DNA of 43,548 nt, taken from Aeromicrobium sp. CnD17-E. Its GTDB lineage: Bacteria; Actinomycetota; Actinomycetes; Propionibacteriales; Nocardioidaceae. The DNA is taken from NCBI RefSeq assembly GCF_024124745.1, contig NZ_JAMXRU010000015.1:1-43548 (forward strand), read 5' to 3'. The translations under genes and the position numbers were made by a program. The notes beneath the pieces are model-generated. The model had not been told where the DNA came from. It saw only the letters and a program-made list of their open reading frames with translations, and made no database searches. Positions 23,825-31,345 of this stretch are shown here, one piece after another; position 1 is the stretch's first letter, and each line of letters starts with the position of its first letter.

Positions 23825-24685
23825 TCAGCCGAGGACGGTCCACGGCCGACGCGGCACCGTCGCAGGGTGGAAGGACTCCAGGAGCTCCGCTGGGGTGTCG
23901 CCGACGAGGCCCAGTGACTCGACGACCATCGACCACGCGCGGTCGCGACCGAGGTCGGTCAGGGTCACCGCACCGTCACGCTTCGCGAGGCGACGGCCGT
24001 CGACGTTGACCGCCAGCGGCACGTGCGCGTACGTGGGCTGGGGCAGGTCGAGCAGCGACGCGAGGTAGGCCTGGCGGGCTGCCGAGGTGAGGAGGTCGTC
24101 GGCCCGGACCACCTGGTCGACGTCCTGCGCCGCGTCGTCGACCACCACGGCGAGGTTGTAGGCGGGGGTGCCGTCGTTGCGGCGCAGCACGACGTCGTCC
24201 ACGACGCCCTCGACGTCACCGTGCAGGACGTCGTGCACCGTCCAGGAGGTCACGGCGGCGCGTAGCCGCAGGGCGGCGGGCCGCGCCGTCGCCCGGGCCT
24301 CCCGCTGCGCGTCGGTCAGGTCGCGGCAGGTTCCCGGGTAGGCGCCCGGCGGCAGGTGCGGTGCGGAGGGCGCCTCCTGGACCTCTCGACGAGTGCAGAA
24401 GCAGGGGTAGACGAGGTCGGCGTCGGCGAGCGCCTGGACGGCCGCGTCGTACGCCGCGAGGCGCTCGCTCTGGTGGACCACCGGTCCGTCCCAGTCGAGC
24501 CCGAGTGCGACGAGGGCGTCGAGCTGTCGCTGCTCCGCGCCCGGACGGACACGGTCGAGGTCCTCCACGCGCAGGACGAAGTCCCGCCCGGTCGAGCGCG
24601 CGAACAGCCAGGCGAGCAGCGCCGTGCGGAGGTTACCGACGTGCAGGTCGCCGGACGGCGAGGGAGCGAAGCGTCCGGCGGGCAT
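23825..24685 (-). CDS. gluQ: Glutamyl-queuosine tRNA(Asp) synthetase
   Basis: A 286-residue truncated glutamyl-tRNA synthetase paralogue. The HIGH-like motif is in RFAPSPSGDLHVGNLRTALL and the KMSKS-like motif is RLAKRDGAV. Zinc ligands fit CFC (near residue 95) and the later Tyr/Cys in PGAYPGTCRD. The anticodon-binding domain of true GluRS is missing, so the protein activates glutamate and attaches it to queuosine in tRNA-Asp rather than to tRNA-Glu. ATG 24685 gives the standard start. It overlaps the upstream small membrane-protein gene by 53 bp, so both are probably on one transcript. Confidence 0.92.
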   Translation of the reverse strand: MPAGRFAPSPSGDLHVGNLRTALLAWLFARSTGRDFVLRVEDLDRVRPGAEQRQLDALVALGLDWDGPVVHQSERLAAYDAAVQALADADLVYPCFCTRREVQEAPSAPHLPPGAYPGTCRDLTDAQREARATARPAALRLRAAVTSWTVHDVLHGDVEGVVDDVVLRRNDGTPAYNLAVVVDDAAQDVDQVVRADDLLTSAARQAYLASLLDLPQPTYAHVPLAVNVDGRRLAKRDGAVTLTDLGRDRAWSMVVESLGLVGDTPAELLESFHPATVPRRPWTVLG

Positions 24686-24818
24686 CTTCGGAGTATGTCG
24701 GATGGGTCTCGACGTAGCGGACGACCATCGTGACGAGGCGGTGGGCCCCGAGCAGGAAGATGGCGCCGACGAAGAGCGTCAGGACGAGGCTGAGGAAGGT
24801 GAGGAAGACGACGACCAT
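24633..24818 (-). CDS. Small single-pass membrane protein
   Basis: A 61-residue protein. Residues about 2-32 are hydrophobic (VVVFLTFLSLVLTLFVGAIF), followed by a basic cytoplasmic tail rich in Arg. Expression is supported by a well-placed promoter, TTGGAA-17 bp-TACAGT, with the hexamer 6 nt before the ATG, which predicts a leaderless mRNA. It overlaps the start of gluQRS by 53 bp. Function unknown. Confidence 0.6.
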   Translation of the reverse strand: MVVVFLTFLSLVLTLFVGAIFLLGAHRLVTMVVRYVETHPTYSEDARRTLRSLAVRRPARR

Positions 24819-24824
24819 GACGCC

Positions 24825-24853
24825 ACTGTAGGTCGCGAACTACACCGTTCCAA
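24825..24853 (-). promoter_or_regulatory. Promoter for the small membrane protein and gluQRS
   Basis: On the minus strand, TTGGAA (24848-24853) and TACAGT (24825-24830) are 17 bp apart. The -10 ends 6 nt before the ATG at 24818, so transcription would start on or next to the start codon. Confidence 0.6.
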
Positions 24854-24900
24854 CTCGGATCTGCGCAGGTCAGACGGTATCTCTGGAGATTCGCCCACAA

Positions 24901-24916
24901 TGTGACGAAGATCACT
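24901..24916. promoter_or_regulatory. CRP/GlxR-like binding site
   Basis: TGTGACGAAGATCACT matches the CRP/GlxR consensus TGTGA-N6-TCACA except for the last base. It lies in the 241-bp region between the small membrane-protein gene (start 24818) and the IclR gene (start 25060), so it could serve either or both. Confidence 0.5.
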
Positions 24917-25059
24917 TCTGCGGTCTCGCGCGAGTGCTCCTGCGGTTGCACGTGCGGGCGGACGGGACGCACGACCGACGGTGGCGGGTCCGGGGGCGCG
25001 GGTGCCCGCTCCCGTAGGATCGGCTCTCGTCGGGCAGTGCGCCCGAGACCTGAGGAGGC

Positions 25060-25815
25060 GTGGTGGTGGCGGAGTCGAACGCGTCGACGATGCGCTCGCT
25101 CGACCGCGCCATCGACGTGCTCGAGGTCCTCGAGGCCGCGCCGCACGGGCTGCGGCTGAGCGAGATCGCCCGCCGCTCGGGTCTGCACGTGGCCACCGCC
25201 CAGCGGATCCTGGGAGCGCTCGAGACCCGTGGTCGGGTCGAGCGCGAGGACAACCGGTACCGCGCCGGGGTCGGCCTGCTCTTCGGGGCGCACGCCTTCC
25301 TGACCGGCAGTCCGCTGGTGCTGAACGCCCGTCCCGTGCTGCAGGATCTCGCCGCCGAGACCGGGCTCGCCTCGTCGGTCTTCGTGCGCACCGGCACCAG
25401 TCGCGCCGTCATCGCCCGTGTCGAGGGCTCCAACCCGCTGCGCTACGAGCTGCCCGTCGGGGAGCGACTGCCGCTGCACCTGGGAGCGGGCAAGGTGCTC
25501 GCCGCCTACCTGCCGGAGTCGTTGCAGCAGCGGGTGGTCGACGAGGCGGTGCCGTTCGTCACCGCCAGCGGCGTCGAGATCGACGTCGAGGCGTGGCGCG
25601 AGGCTCTGGTGACGATCCGAGCGCGCGGCTACGTGGTCTCCGAGGGAGAGCGCGTCATCGGTGCCCGCTCCGTCGCGGCCGCCGTGCGCCTGGGCGACGA
25701 CGTCGTGGCCGCCCTCCAGGTGGCGGGCACGACCGAGACGTTCCCGGAGTCGCGGATCGAGGCGTGGTCGGCAGCCGTGCGCAACGCCGCCTCGGCACTC
25801 GGTCGCCGGCTCTGA
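25060..25815 (+). CDS. IclR-family transcriptional regulator
   Basis: A 251-residue IclR protein. Residues about 10-70 are the winged helix (SLDRAIDVLEVLEAAPHGLR and RRSGLHVATAQRILGALETR). The C-terminal effector domain contains RLPLHLGAGKVLAAYLP and ARGYVVSEGERVIGARSVAA, both typical. Three tandem GTG codons (25060, 25063, 25066) could start it; GAGGAGG lies just upstream and TAGGAT at 25015-25020 is a candidate -10. It converges with the cyclase/TRAP/aldolase operon and is the likely regulator of that operon, responding to its substrate. The effector is unknown. Confidence 0.9.
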   Translation: MVVAESNASTMRSLDRAIDVLEVLEAAPHGLRLSEIARRSGLHVATAQRILGALETRGRVEREDNRYRAGVGLLFGAHAFLTGSPLVLNARPVLQDLAAETGLASSVFVRTGTSRAVIARVEGSNPLRYELPVGERLPLHLGAGKVLAAYLPESLQQRVVDEAVPFVTASGVEIDVEAWREALVTIRARGYVVSEGERVIGARSVAAAVRLGDDVVAALQVAGTTETFPESRIEAWSAAVRNAASALGRRL

Positions 25816-25843
25816 GCCCTGCTCGCCGGAGCGGCCCCCTCGC

Positions 25844-26830
25844 TCAGCGCAGCGCCGTCGCGTTGGCCGGCGAGCCGACCCCGCCCTCGAGGTGCAGCGG
25901 CTTGACGACGACGAGGCACTGCCAGCGCTGGTCCTGCGCGCACGCCGCCGCGAGGGCGTCGAGACGCCACAGCTCGCCGAGCGGCATCCCGAGGGAGGCG
26001 ATCAGCTCCTGGTGCATCATCCCGGCGTCCTCGACGGCCGACGCGGCGAATTCGCTGTCGGGCACCACAGGCAGCCGCTCGACCGCGAACGTGTCGGTGG
26101 CGAACAGGGCGACCCGGTGGTCCCAGAGCCACCGGGGGAGTGCGCGGCGCTGCGCGAAGCCCGTGGCGCAGCGACGGTCGCGGACCTCGGTGCGCGCCTC
26201 GCGGTCCAGGCCGAGGTACCACGACGCCCAGCCGGTGTGCACGAGCACGAGGTCGCCCGGCTCGACGGCGACGTCCTGGCGGCGGGCGGCGGCCTCCAGG
26301 TCGTCGACCTCGAGGACCTCGCCCCGCGCGTGGTCCAGCGGCGCACCGAGATCGACCCGGGCGGCCGCGACGTCGAGCAGCACCCCGCGCCCCACCACAG
26401 GCCGTTCGGCCCAGCGCTGCACCCCGAGGGTGGGACTGCCGACGGCGATCTGTGCGTCGGCGTGCCCGTCGTAGAACCCCCAGTCCTGGGCGCGGCGGTG
26501 CCGCAGACCGTCGACCTGCGAGCTCGCCTGCAGGAAGAAGTCGAGGCTGTCGTCGCGCGACTGGGGGTGCCCGGCGACGATCGTGTGCCGGGGGGCCTGG
26601 CGGGCGCGCGCCATGGGCGGGTCGAAGGCGGCGAGGCCGTGGTCGAGGTTCACGACCTCGCCCGTCCGCACCAGCGACGCCGCCGCGAGAACCTGCTCCG
26701 CTCCGGCGAGGTCGGCCATGCCGCGCTCGCTGGTCGGGTCGAACAGTCCCCAGGTGGAGCCGGGAGGGGCGTCACCGCGTCGCAGCAGGTCGTCGTACGA
26801 CGCGGTGACGTCGAGGCGCCCGTCAGGCAT
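25844..26830 (-). CDS. Cyclase-family metal-dependent hydrolase (kynurenine formamidase-like)
   Basis: A 328-residue protein of the cyclase/kynurenine-formamidase-like family. It contains SSQVDGLRHRRAQDWGFYDG, the variant of the HxGTHxD metal site found in the larger bacterial cyclase proteins, followed by GRGVLLDVA and the segment VEPGDLVLVHTGWASWYLGL. It probably hydrolyses a lactone, amide or cyclic intermediate. It overlaps the small membrane-protein gene by 8 bp and is the last gene of the operon after the fused dehydrogenase-aldolase and the TRAP permease, so it likely belongs to the same catabolic route. Exact substrate unknown. Confidence 0.82.
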   Translation of the reverse strand: MPDGRLDVTASYDDLLRRGDAPPGSTWGLFDPTSERGMADLAGAEQVLAAASLVRTGEVVNLDHGLAAFDPPMARARQAPRHTIVAGHPQSRDDSLDFFLQASSQVDGLRHRRAQDWGFYDGHADAQIAVGSPTLGVQRWAERPVVGRGVLLDVAAARVDLGAPLDHARGEVLEVDDLEAAARRQDVAVEPGDLVLVHTGWASWYLGLDREARTEVRDRRCATGFAQRRALPRWLWDHRVALFATDTFAVERLPVVPDSEFAASAVEDAGMMHQELIASLGMPLGELWRLDALAAACAQDQRWQCLVVVKPLHLEGGVGSPANATALR

Positions 26831-27128
26831 CCTCGTCCCTCGCGCTGGCGGGTCGCAGGTACTCGAGCGCGAACGCGAACAGCCCGCACACGGTGGCGAC
26901 CGTGAAGGTCGGCGGTCCGAGCCGTTCGCCGAGCGCGGCCACCGCGGGACCGTCGCCGGCGACGAGCTGCACGGCCTGTGCCCCGACGAGCACGAACCCG
27001 CCGGCCAGGAACACCAGGAGCGTGACGACGAAGCCGAGGCGCAGGAAGGACCGCAGTCGAGCCGTCGCCGGTCTCTCGGACGGTGCGGTGGACGGATCGA
27101 TGGTCGTCGGGTGGTCGAGGGGGTTCAT
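26823..27128 (-). CDS. Small membrane protein, partner of the TRAP permease
   Basis: A 101-residue protein with two hydrophobic helices (about 32-56 and 74-92) and a charged N-terminus. It sits directly after the TRAP large permease, overlapping it by 4 bp, and overlaps the cyclase start by 8 bp. Position suggests it replaces the small DctQ-type subunit, although it is shorter than the usual 150-200 residues and has two rather than four helices. I do not recognise a named family. Confidence 0.7.
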   Translation of the reverse strand: MNPLDHPTTIDPSTAPSERPATARLRSFLRLGFVVTLLVFLAGGFVLVGAQAVQLVAGDGPAVAALGERLGPPTFTVATVCGLFAFALEYLRPASARDEDA

Positions 27129-28462
27129 ACGGGCAGCACTCCAGACGCGATGAGGACGCCGATGCCCAGGATGGGCAGGCAGAAGTAGGTGACGAGGGGG
27201 CGGAACATCGTGGCGGGGTCGACCTGGGCGAGTCCTGCGGCGACGTAGATCGGCGCACCGGACGGGGGCGAGGCGCCCTCGGTCGAGGCGAAGATCAGGA
27301 CGGCCGTCGCTGCCACGGCCGGCTCGACGCCGACCCCGATGAGCGCGGCCACGGCCACCGGCCCGATCGCCGCCATCGTGGCCGACGCGGTCAGCGGGAT
27401 GGCGATCGCGACCACGACGGCCCCGACGATGAGCGCCATCACCGGGCGGGGGGCGTCGACGGCCTCCAGCGCGGTGGTCAGCTGCGCGGGCAGTCCGAGC
27501 TCGCCGAGCACGTTGGCCGCCGCGAACGCGGCCACGATCGTCACGCCGATGACGCCGAACCGCGGCGCGGCTCCCGCGAGGAGCTCGAACCAGTTGCGTC
27601 CCCCGCGAGGCAGGTGTCGCCGGCCGAGGAACCCGACGATCGCGATCATGAGGACGGGGATCCAGACGATGAGGCTGAGCGCCTCACCCGTGTCGACGCC
27701 GACGTAGTCGCTGAGCCGCGCCGACGTCCAGCCCATCGTGAGCAGGACCGGCACGACCATCCCGATGAACAGGGTCAACGAGGTCCACCCCCGGGAGAGG
27801 CTGCGCCTGAACGGCAGTCGGTCGGCGGGGTCCATCGCGCGCAGGTCGTACTTGCGGACCATGTAGGCGTTCACCATGAGGCGCACGCCGAGGCACCAGA
27901 GACCACCGATCGCCAGCGGGATGACCAGCTCGTCCACCGTGAGCGTCCCGGTGGTCGCCAGGGCGCCCGTGAGGATGAACATCGTCGAGCTGAACGGGAA
28001 GGTGACGCCCATGCCGGCACACCCGGCAACGACGCTGCCCGCGATCTCCGGGCGGACCTGCGCGCGCTTCATCCAGGGGATCGTGATCGAGCCGACCGCC
28101 GCCGTGACCGACGCGCCCACGTGGGCGACGGAGCCGAACGCCCCGGCCGCGACGGTGCTCGTGTAGACGGGTCCGCCGCGGACGCGGCCGAGCACCGAGT
28201 TCAGGATGTCGATCATCCGGTCCAGCACCGGCGTCTGGCCCAGGACGTAGCTCATGAAGACGAAGGCGAGGCCCGCGAACATGACCTGCTCCTGCGTGGC
28301 CTCCCAGAACGCGTGGGTGAGGACGGTCCAGGCGTCGGCGCCGGCGAAGGCCGTGACGACGAGCAGACCGACCAGCATGGCCTCGCCGATGTTGCGGCCG
28401 AGGACGAAGTTCCAGACGATGATGGCCGCCATGTAGACGAGCAGGGCGATGATCGCGCTCAC
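27125..28462 (-). CDS. TRAP-type large permease (DctM-like)
   Basis: A 445-residue polytopic membrane protein with about 11-12 helices. Motifs such as GSVAHVGASVTAAVGSITIP, GVTFPFSSTMFILTGALATT and IFASTEGASPPSGAPIYVAA fit the DctM/large-permease family of secondary transporters, which take up carboxylates using an ion gradient. It starts at GTG 28462, overlapping the upstream stop as GTGA. No periplasmic receptor (DctP/TAXI) is encoded nearby, so either a distant receptor is used or the carrier works without one. It is expected to import the compound broken down by the aldolase and cyclase. Confidence 0.83.
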   Translation of the reverse strand: MSAIIALLVYMAAIIVWNFVLGRNIGEAMLVGLLVVTAFAGADAWTVLTHAFWEATQEQVMFAGLAFVFMSYVLGQTPVLDRMIDILNSVLGRVRGGPVYTSTVAAGAFGSVAHVGASVTAAVGSITIPWMKRAQVRPEIAGSVVAGCAGMGVTFPFSSTMFILTGALATTGTLTVDELVIPLAIGGLWCLGVRLMVNAYMVRKYDLRAMDPADRLPFRRSLSRGWTSLTLFIGMVVPVLLTMGWTSARLSDYVGVDTGEALSLIVWIPVLMIAIVGFLGRRHLPRGGRNWFELLAGAAPRFGVIGVTIVAAFAAANVLGELGLPAQLTTALEAVDAPRPVMALIVGAVVVAIAIPLTASATMAAIGPVAVAALIGVGVEPAVAATAVLIFASTEGASPPSGAPIYVAAGLAQVDPATMFRPLVTYFCLPILGIGVLIASGVLPV

Positions 28463-29838
28463 GACACCTCCTCCTTTGTCCGACGGTACGCGTCGACGGC
28501 TGCAGCAATGCCCTCACGACGCCGGGCCTCGTCCTCCTGCACGGCGCGGGCGGCGGGGAGGAGGGCCGGAGCCTCGTGCGGCCGGACGAACGTGACGCCG
28601 TCGCCGTCGGCCACCACGAGGTCGCCCTCGAGGCACACGACCCCGCCCACCGACACGGGCTCACCGTGGTGGAAGGGCCCGTTCTTGTAGGGGCCTGCGG
28701 CGTTGCGGGCGCGGTGCCAGATGGGGAAGCCCATGTCCTGCAGGTCCTCCGCGTCGCGGATGGCGCCGTCGATGACCATGCCGGCGACCCCCTTGGCGAT
28801 GAGGCGACCGGCGATGAGCTCACCGACCAGGGCGCGGCTGGTGTCGGCCTGTCCGTCGACGACGATCACGTCGTGCGGGCGGGCCTGCTCGATGATGCGC
28901 TGGATCCCGACGTTGTCGCCGCCCGCGACGGTCACGGTGCGGGCGCGGCCGACCATGCTCGCACCGCGCCACGGGGCGTGCAGGTCGCGGGTGATGCCGA
29001 GACGGCCGCGGGCGTCGCCGATGTTCGCCACGGGCAGGTCCTGCCAGGCGCGGAGCACGTCGGCGTCGACGATCGTGTGGTTCTCGGCGAGCTGCTGGTG
29101 CAGGGCCGCGGTCGCGCGGGCCATGACGGGGACAAGGCCCGCGTCGGCGATCTGCCGGGTGGCGTCGCGCATCTCGTGAGCGCGGCGTGCGGCGTGCTTG
29201 TAGGTGCTGTCGTAGAGCCGGTCCATCGCGACGGCGCCGTCGGCGAGCTGCTCGGCGACCTGTTCGCGGGTCCAGTCCTCGAGCCCGGCGGCCCGGCCGG
29301 CCTCGAGCGTCTCGACGATGAGCGCCGCGACTCCCTTCATCCAGCTCGAGCGGACCAGCTTGCGGGTGGCGGCGTCGCCGGGCGCCCCGCCGATGTCGTC
29401 GACGTCGGCACCGAGCGCGGCGAACAACGAGGCGGCGACGGGGCTGCCGGAGCCGCTGACGATCAGCGGGGTGCGAGCGCCGAAGGTCGGGACCGAGCCG
29501 ATCACGGCGACGTCGGCGAGGAGGACGTCGTGCCCCTCGAGCGCGGCGCGGACGTCGTCCTTGAGGGCCGACGAGCCCGAGTTCATGTCGGCGAAGCAGG
29601 AGCCGGGACGCATCGCGGTGGCGGCCTCGGTGGCGACGGCCACGGCGGCGCGCGCGCCCGTGAGGCCGAGCACGACGTCGGCCTCGAGGACCGCGTCGGC
29701 GATCGAGATCGCGCGGACGACGTGGTCGGGCGTGGGGACGTCGCCCGGGTCGTAGCCCGTGACGTCCCAGCCCTGCATCGTGCAGGCCGACGCGTAGAGC
29801 GCGCCTGCTTCCCCGAGTCCAAGTACCGCTACGTGCAT
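28459..29838 (-). CDS. Fusion of an NAD(P)-dependent dehydrogenase and an RraA-like aldolase
   Basis: A 459-residue two-part protein. Residues 1-230 resemble the 6-phosphogluconate/3-hydroxyisobutyrate dehydrogenase group with the DUF1932 C-terminal domain: GLGEAG at 7-12, ADMNSGSS for substrate phosphate or carboxylate binding, and KLVRSSWMKGVAAL with the catalytic Lys region. Residues about 240-459 match the RraA/HMG-CHA aldolase family: NIGDARGRLG, DVIVVDGQADTSRALVGEL, the catalytic DGAIRD, and GDLVVADGDGV. The two activities usually lie on separate genes. ATG 29838 is chosen; a longer frame to 29895 adds residues unlike either family. It is first in the operon, so the pathway probably involves oxidation of a hydroxyacid and retro-aldol cleavage or decarboxylation to pyruvate. 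Substrate unknown. Confidence 0.85.
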   Translation of the reverse strand: MHVAVLGLGEAGALYASACTMQGWDVTGYDPGDVPTPDHVVRAISIADAVLEADVVLGLTGARAAVAVATEAATAMRPGSCFADMNSGSSALKDDVRAALEGHDVLLADVAVIGSVPTFGARTPLIVSGSGSPVAASLFAALGADVDDIGGAPGDAATRKLVRSSWMKGVAALIVETLEAGRAAGLEDWTREQVAEQLADGAVAMDRLYDSTYKHAARRAHEMRDATRQIADAGLVPVMARATAALHQQLAENHTIVDADVLRAWQDLPVANIGDARGRLGITRDLHAPWRGASMVGRARTVTVAGGDNVGIQRIIEQARPHDVIVVDGQADTSRALVGELIAGRLIAKGVAGMVIDGAIRDAEDLQDMGFPIWHRARNAAGPYKNGPFHHGEPVSVGGVVCLEGDLVVADGDGVTFVRPHEAPALLPAARAVQEDEARRREGIAAAVDAYRRTKEEVS

Positions 29839-29906
29839 CACATTCTCATTCCGTGAGAGGTTGTATCGAAACGAGTGTGAGGGGCGGCACACCATTCGTC
29901 AAGCGC

Positions 29907-29971
29907 GTCACGTGACAGGGGCCACGTGCGGGCCCTGGAGATGCCCTGACGTGGTGCCGTCAGGTCACGTG
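29907..29971. promoter_or_regulatory. Cluster of CACGTG palindromes upstream of the aldolase operon
   Basis: Three CACGTG cores lie at 29909-29914 (within the 10-bp palindrome GTCACGTGAC, 29907-29916), 29923-29928 and 29966-29971. A further perfect hairpin, CCTGACG-N6-CGTCAGG, occupies 29945-29964. All lie between the aldolase start (29838) and tRNA-Glu, and could be operators of the IclR-controlled catabolic operon. Confidence 0.45.
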
Positions 29972-30069
29972 GTCGGGCGCGACGCAGCACGACGGCGTCA
30001 CGGCGCGACACAGGGGGACGCGGCGATCACGCGTGCGGGAGGGCGGGTCGCCGAGCGACCTGCCGGTGG

Positions 30070-30142
30070 TACCCCCTACGGGATTCGAACCCGCGCTACC
30101 GCCTTGAAAGGGCGGCGTCCTGGGCCGCTAGACGAAGGGGGC
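30070..30142 (-). tRNA. tRNA-Glu (TTC)
   Basis: The minus strand forms a 73-nt cloverleaf. The acceptor is GCCCCCT/AGGGGGT, the anticodon stem CCGCC/GGCGG with loop CTTTCAA, giving anticodon TTC. The T arm is GCGGG-TTCGAAT-CCCGT, with discriminator A. TATGCT at 30154-30159 (minus strand) is a candidate -10, 11 nt before the 5' end. Confidence 0.95.
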
Positions 30143-30226
30143 GCGGCGGACCCAGCATACGGGTGGCGGGCCCCGTCGGCCTGCACGCCCGGGTCCCCAC
30201 CGGCCCTCGGGCAGGATGGGGGCGTG

Positions 30227-30574
30227 GTGGAGATGAGCGAGGACCGGTTCGCCGAGCTGGTCGAGGCCGCGTTCGCGCAGGTGCCGCAGGAGCTGACCGC
30301 ACTGCTCGACAACGTCGTGCTGTTCGTCGAGGACGACGCACCCGCCGACGACCCCGACCTGCTCGGTCTCTACGACGGGGTGGCCCTCACCGAGCGCGAC
30401 ACCGCGTACGGCGGCGTCCTGCCCGACCGCATCATGATCTTCCGCCGCCCGACCCTGGCGATCTGCGAGACGGAGGCCGAGGTCGTCGAGGAGGTCGGCA
30501 TCACGGTGGTCCACGAGATCGCCCACCACTTCGGCATCGACGACGAGCGCCTGCACGAGCTCGGCTATGCGTAG
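30227..30574 (+). CDS. Minimal zincin-type metallopeptidase family protein
   Basis: A 115-residue protein of the zincin-like family formerly DUF1025. The signature HEIAHHFGIDD holds the zinc-binding HExxH, and LLGLYDGVALTERDTAYGGV is typical. GTG 30227 gives the common MVEMSEDRF-like start; GTG 30224 and ATG 30233 are in-frame alternatives. Its stop overlaps the pirin gene by 8 bp. Proteolytic activity of this family is assumed from the motif and not established. Confidence 0.86.
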   Translation: MEMSEDRFAELVEAAFAQVPQELTALLDNVVLFVEDDAPADDPDLLGLYDGVALTERDTAYGGVLPDRIMIFRRPTLAICETEAEVVEEVGITVVHEIAHHFGIDDERLHELGYA

Positions 30575-31229
30575 CGAGGTCCGCCGCGCGGGCGAGCGGT
30601 ACGTGACCGAGGGCGACGGCGTCCGGACCCTGCACTCGTTCTCCTACGGCATCCACTACGACCCCGCCAACACGGGCTTCGGCGCCGTCGTGGCGGTCAA
30701 CGAGGAGGTCGTCGACCCGGGTTGCGGGTACGCCGAGCACCGCCACAGCGACGTCGAGATCGTCACCTGGGTGCTCGACGGCGAGCTCGCCCACCGCGAC
30801 ACGACCGGGACCCACGGCAGCGTGCGACCCGGCACGGCGCAGCGCCTGAGCGCAGGCGAGGGGGCGCGGCACGAGGAGCTGAACGCCTCCGACGTCGAGC
30901 CGCTGCGGTTCGTCCAGACGATGCTGCGCTCGCGGCACGCGTCGGCACCGGAGTACGCGTCGCTCGTCGTGCCGACGGGCCCCGGCCTGCACCCCGGCGT
31001 CACGCTGCACGCCGACGCGGAGCTGCTCGTCGCGCGCCCGAGCGTCGACGCGCCCGTGACCGTCCCCGCCTCGCCCGCCCTCCTCGTGCACGTGACACGG
31101 GGCTCCGTGCAGGTGGCGGGAGGGCTGCTCGGTCCCGGCGACGCGCTGCGGGCCGACGAGGTCGAGGACGACGTCGTGCTGGCGGGTGACGGCGAGGCGC
31201 TCGTGTGGCGGCTCGGCGCCGCGACCTGA
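30567..31229 (+). CDS. Pirin-family bicupin protein
   Basis: A 220-residue double-cupin protein. The N-terminal part holds RTLHSFSYGIHYDPANTGFG and the metal-site region GCGYAEHRHSDVEIVTWVLD, with His and Glu as expected for pirins. Bacterial members include quercetin 2,3-dioxygenases and redox-linked proteins of unclear role. ATG 30567 overlaps the metallopeptidase gene. A 14-bp tandem repeat array follows its stop. Confidence 0.87.
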   Translation: MRSEVRRAGERYVTEGDGVRTLHSFSYGIHYDPANTGFGAVVAVNEEVVDPGCGYAEHRHSDVEIVTWVLDGELAHRDTTGTHGSVRPGTAQRLSAGEGARHEELNASDVEPLRFVQTMLRSRHASAPEYASLVVPTGPGLHPGVTLHADAELLVARPSVDAPVTVPASPALLVHVTRGSVQVAGGLLGPGDALRADEVEDDVVLAGDGEALVWRLGAAT

Positions 31230-31239
31230 CACCTGTGCC

Positions 31240-31281
31240 GTGAGAGCTGGGCCGTGAGAGCTGAGTGGTGAGAGCCGCGCC
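31240..31281. repeat. Three 14-bp tandem repeats upstream of tmsA
   Basis: GTGAGAGCTG begins at 31240 and 31254, and GTGAGAGCCG at 31268, giving an exact 14-bp period. The array is 11 bp after the pirin stop and about 70 bp before the tmsA start. Regular spacing suggests binding of a multimeric regulator, but a chance microduplication is possible. Confidence 0.6.
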
Positions 31282-31333
31282 ACAGTAGTTGATGTTTGCA
31301 ACCTCCGGGTGGCGTCTGGAAAAAGGTCGCACT

Positions 31334-31339
31334 TAGGCT
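31334..31339 (+). promoter_or_regulatory. -10 element of tmsA, predicting a leaderless mRNA
   Basis: TAGGCT (TANNNT) ends 6 nt before ATG 31346. A GAGG within those 6 nt is too close to act as a ribosome-binding site. No clear -35 is seen; the 14-bp repeats upstream might bind an activator. Confidence 0.5.
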
Positions 31340-31345
31340 GAGGTC

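Noticed and set aside
25661-27188. Long plus-strand frames opposite the cyclase and small membrane protein
   Set aside because: Shadow frames without domain features. The minus-strand genes are coupled by short overlaps and have clear family motifs.
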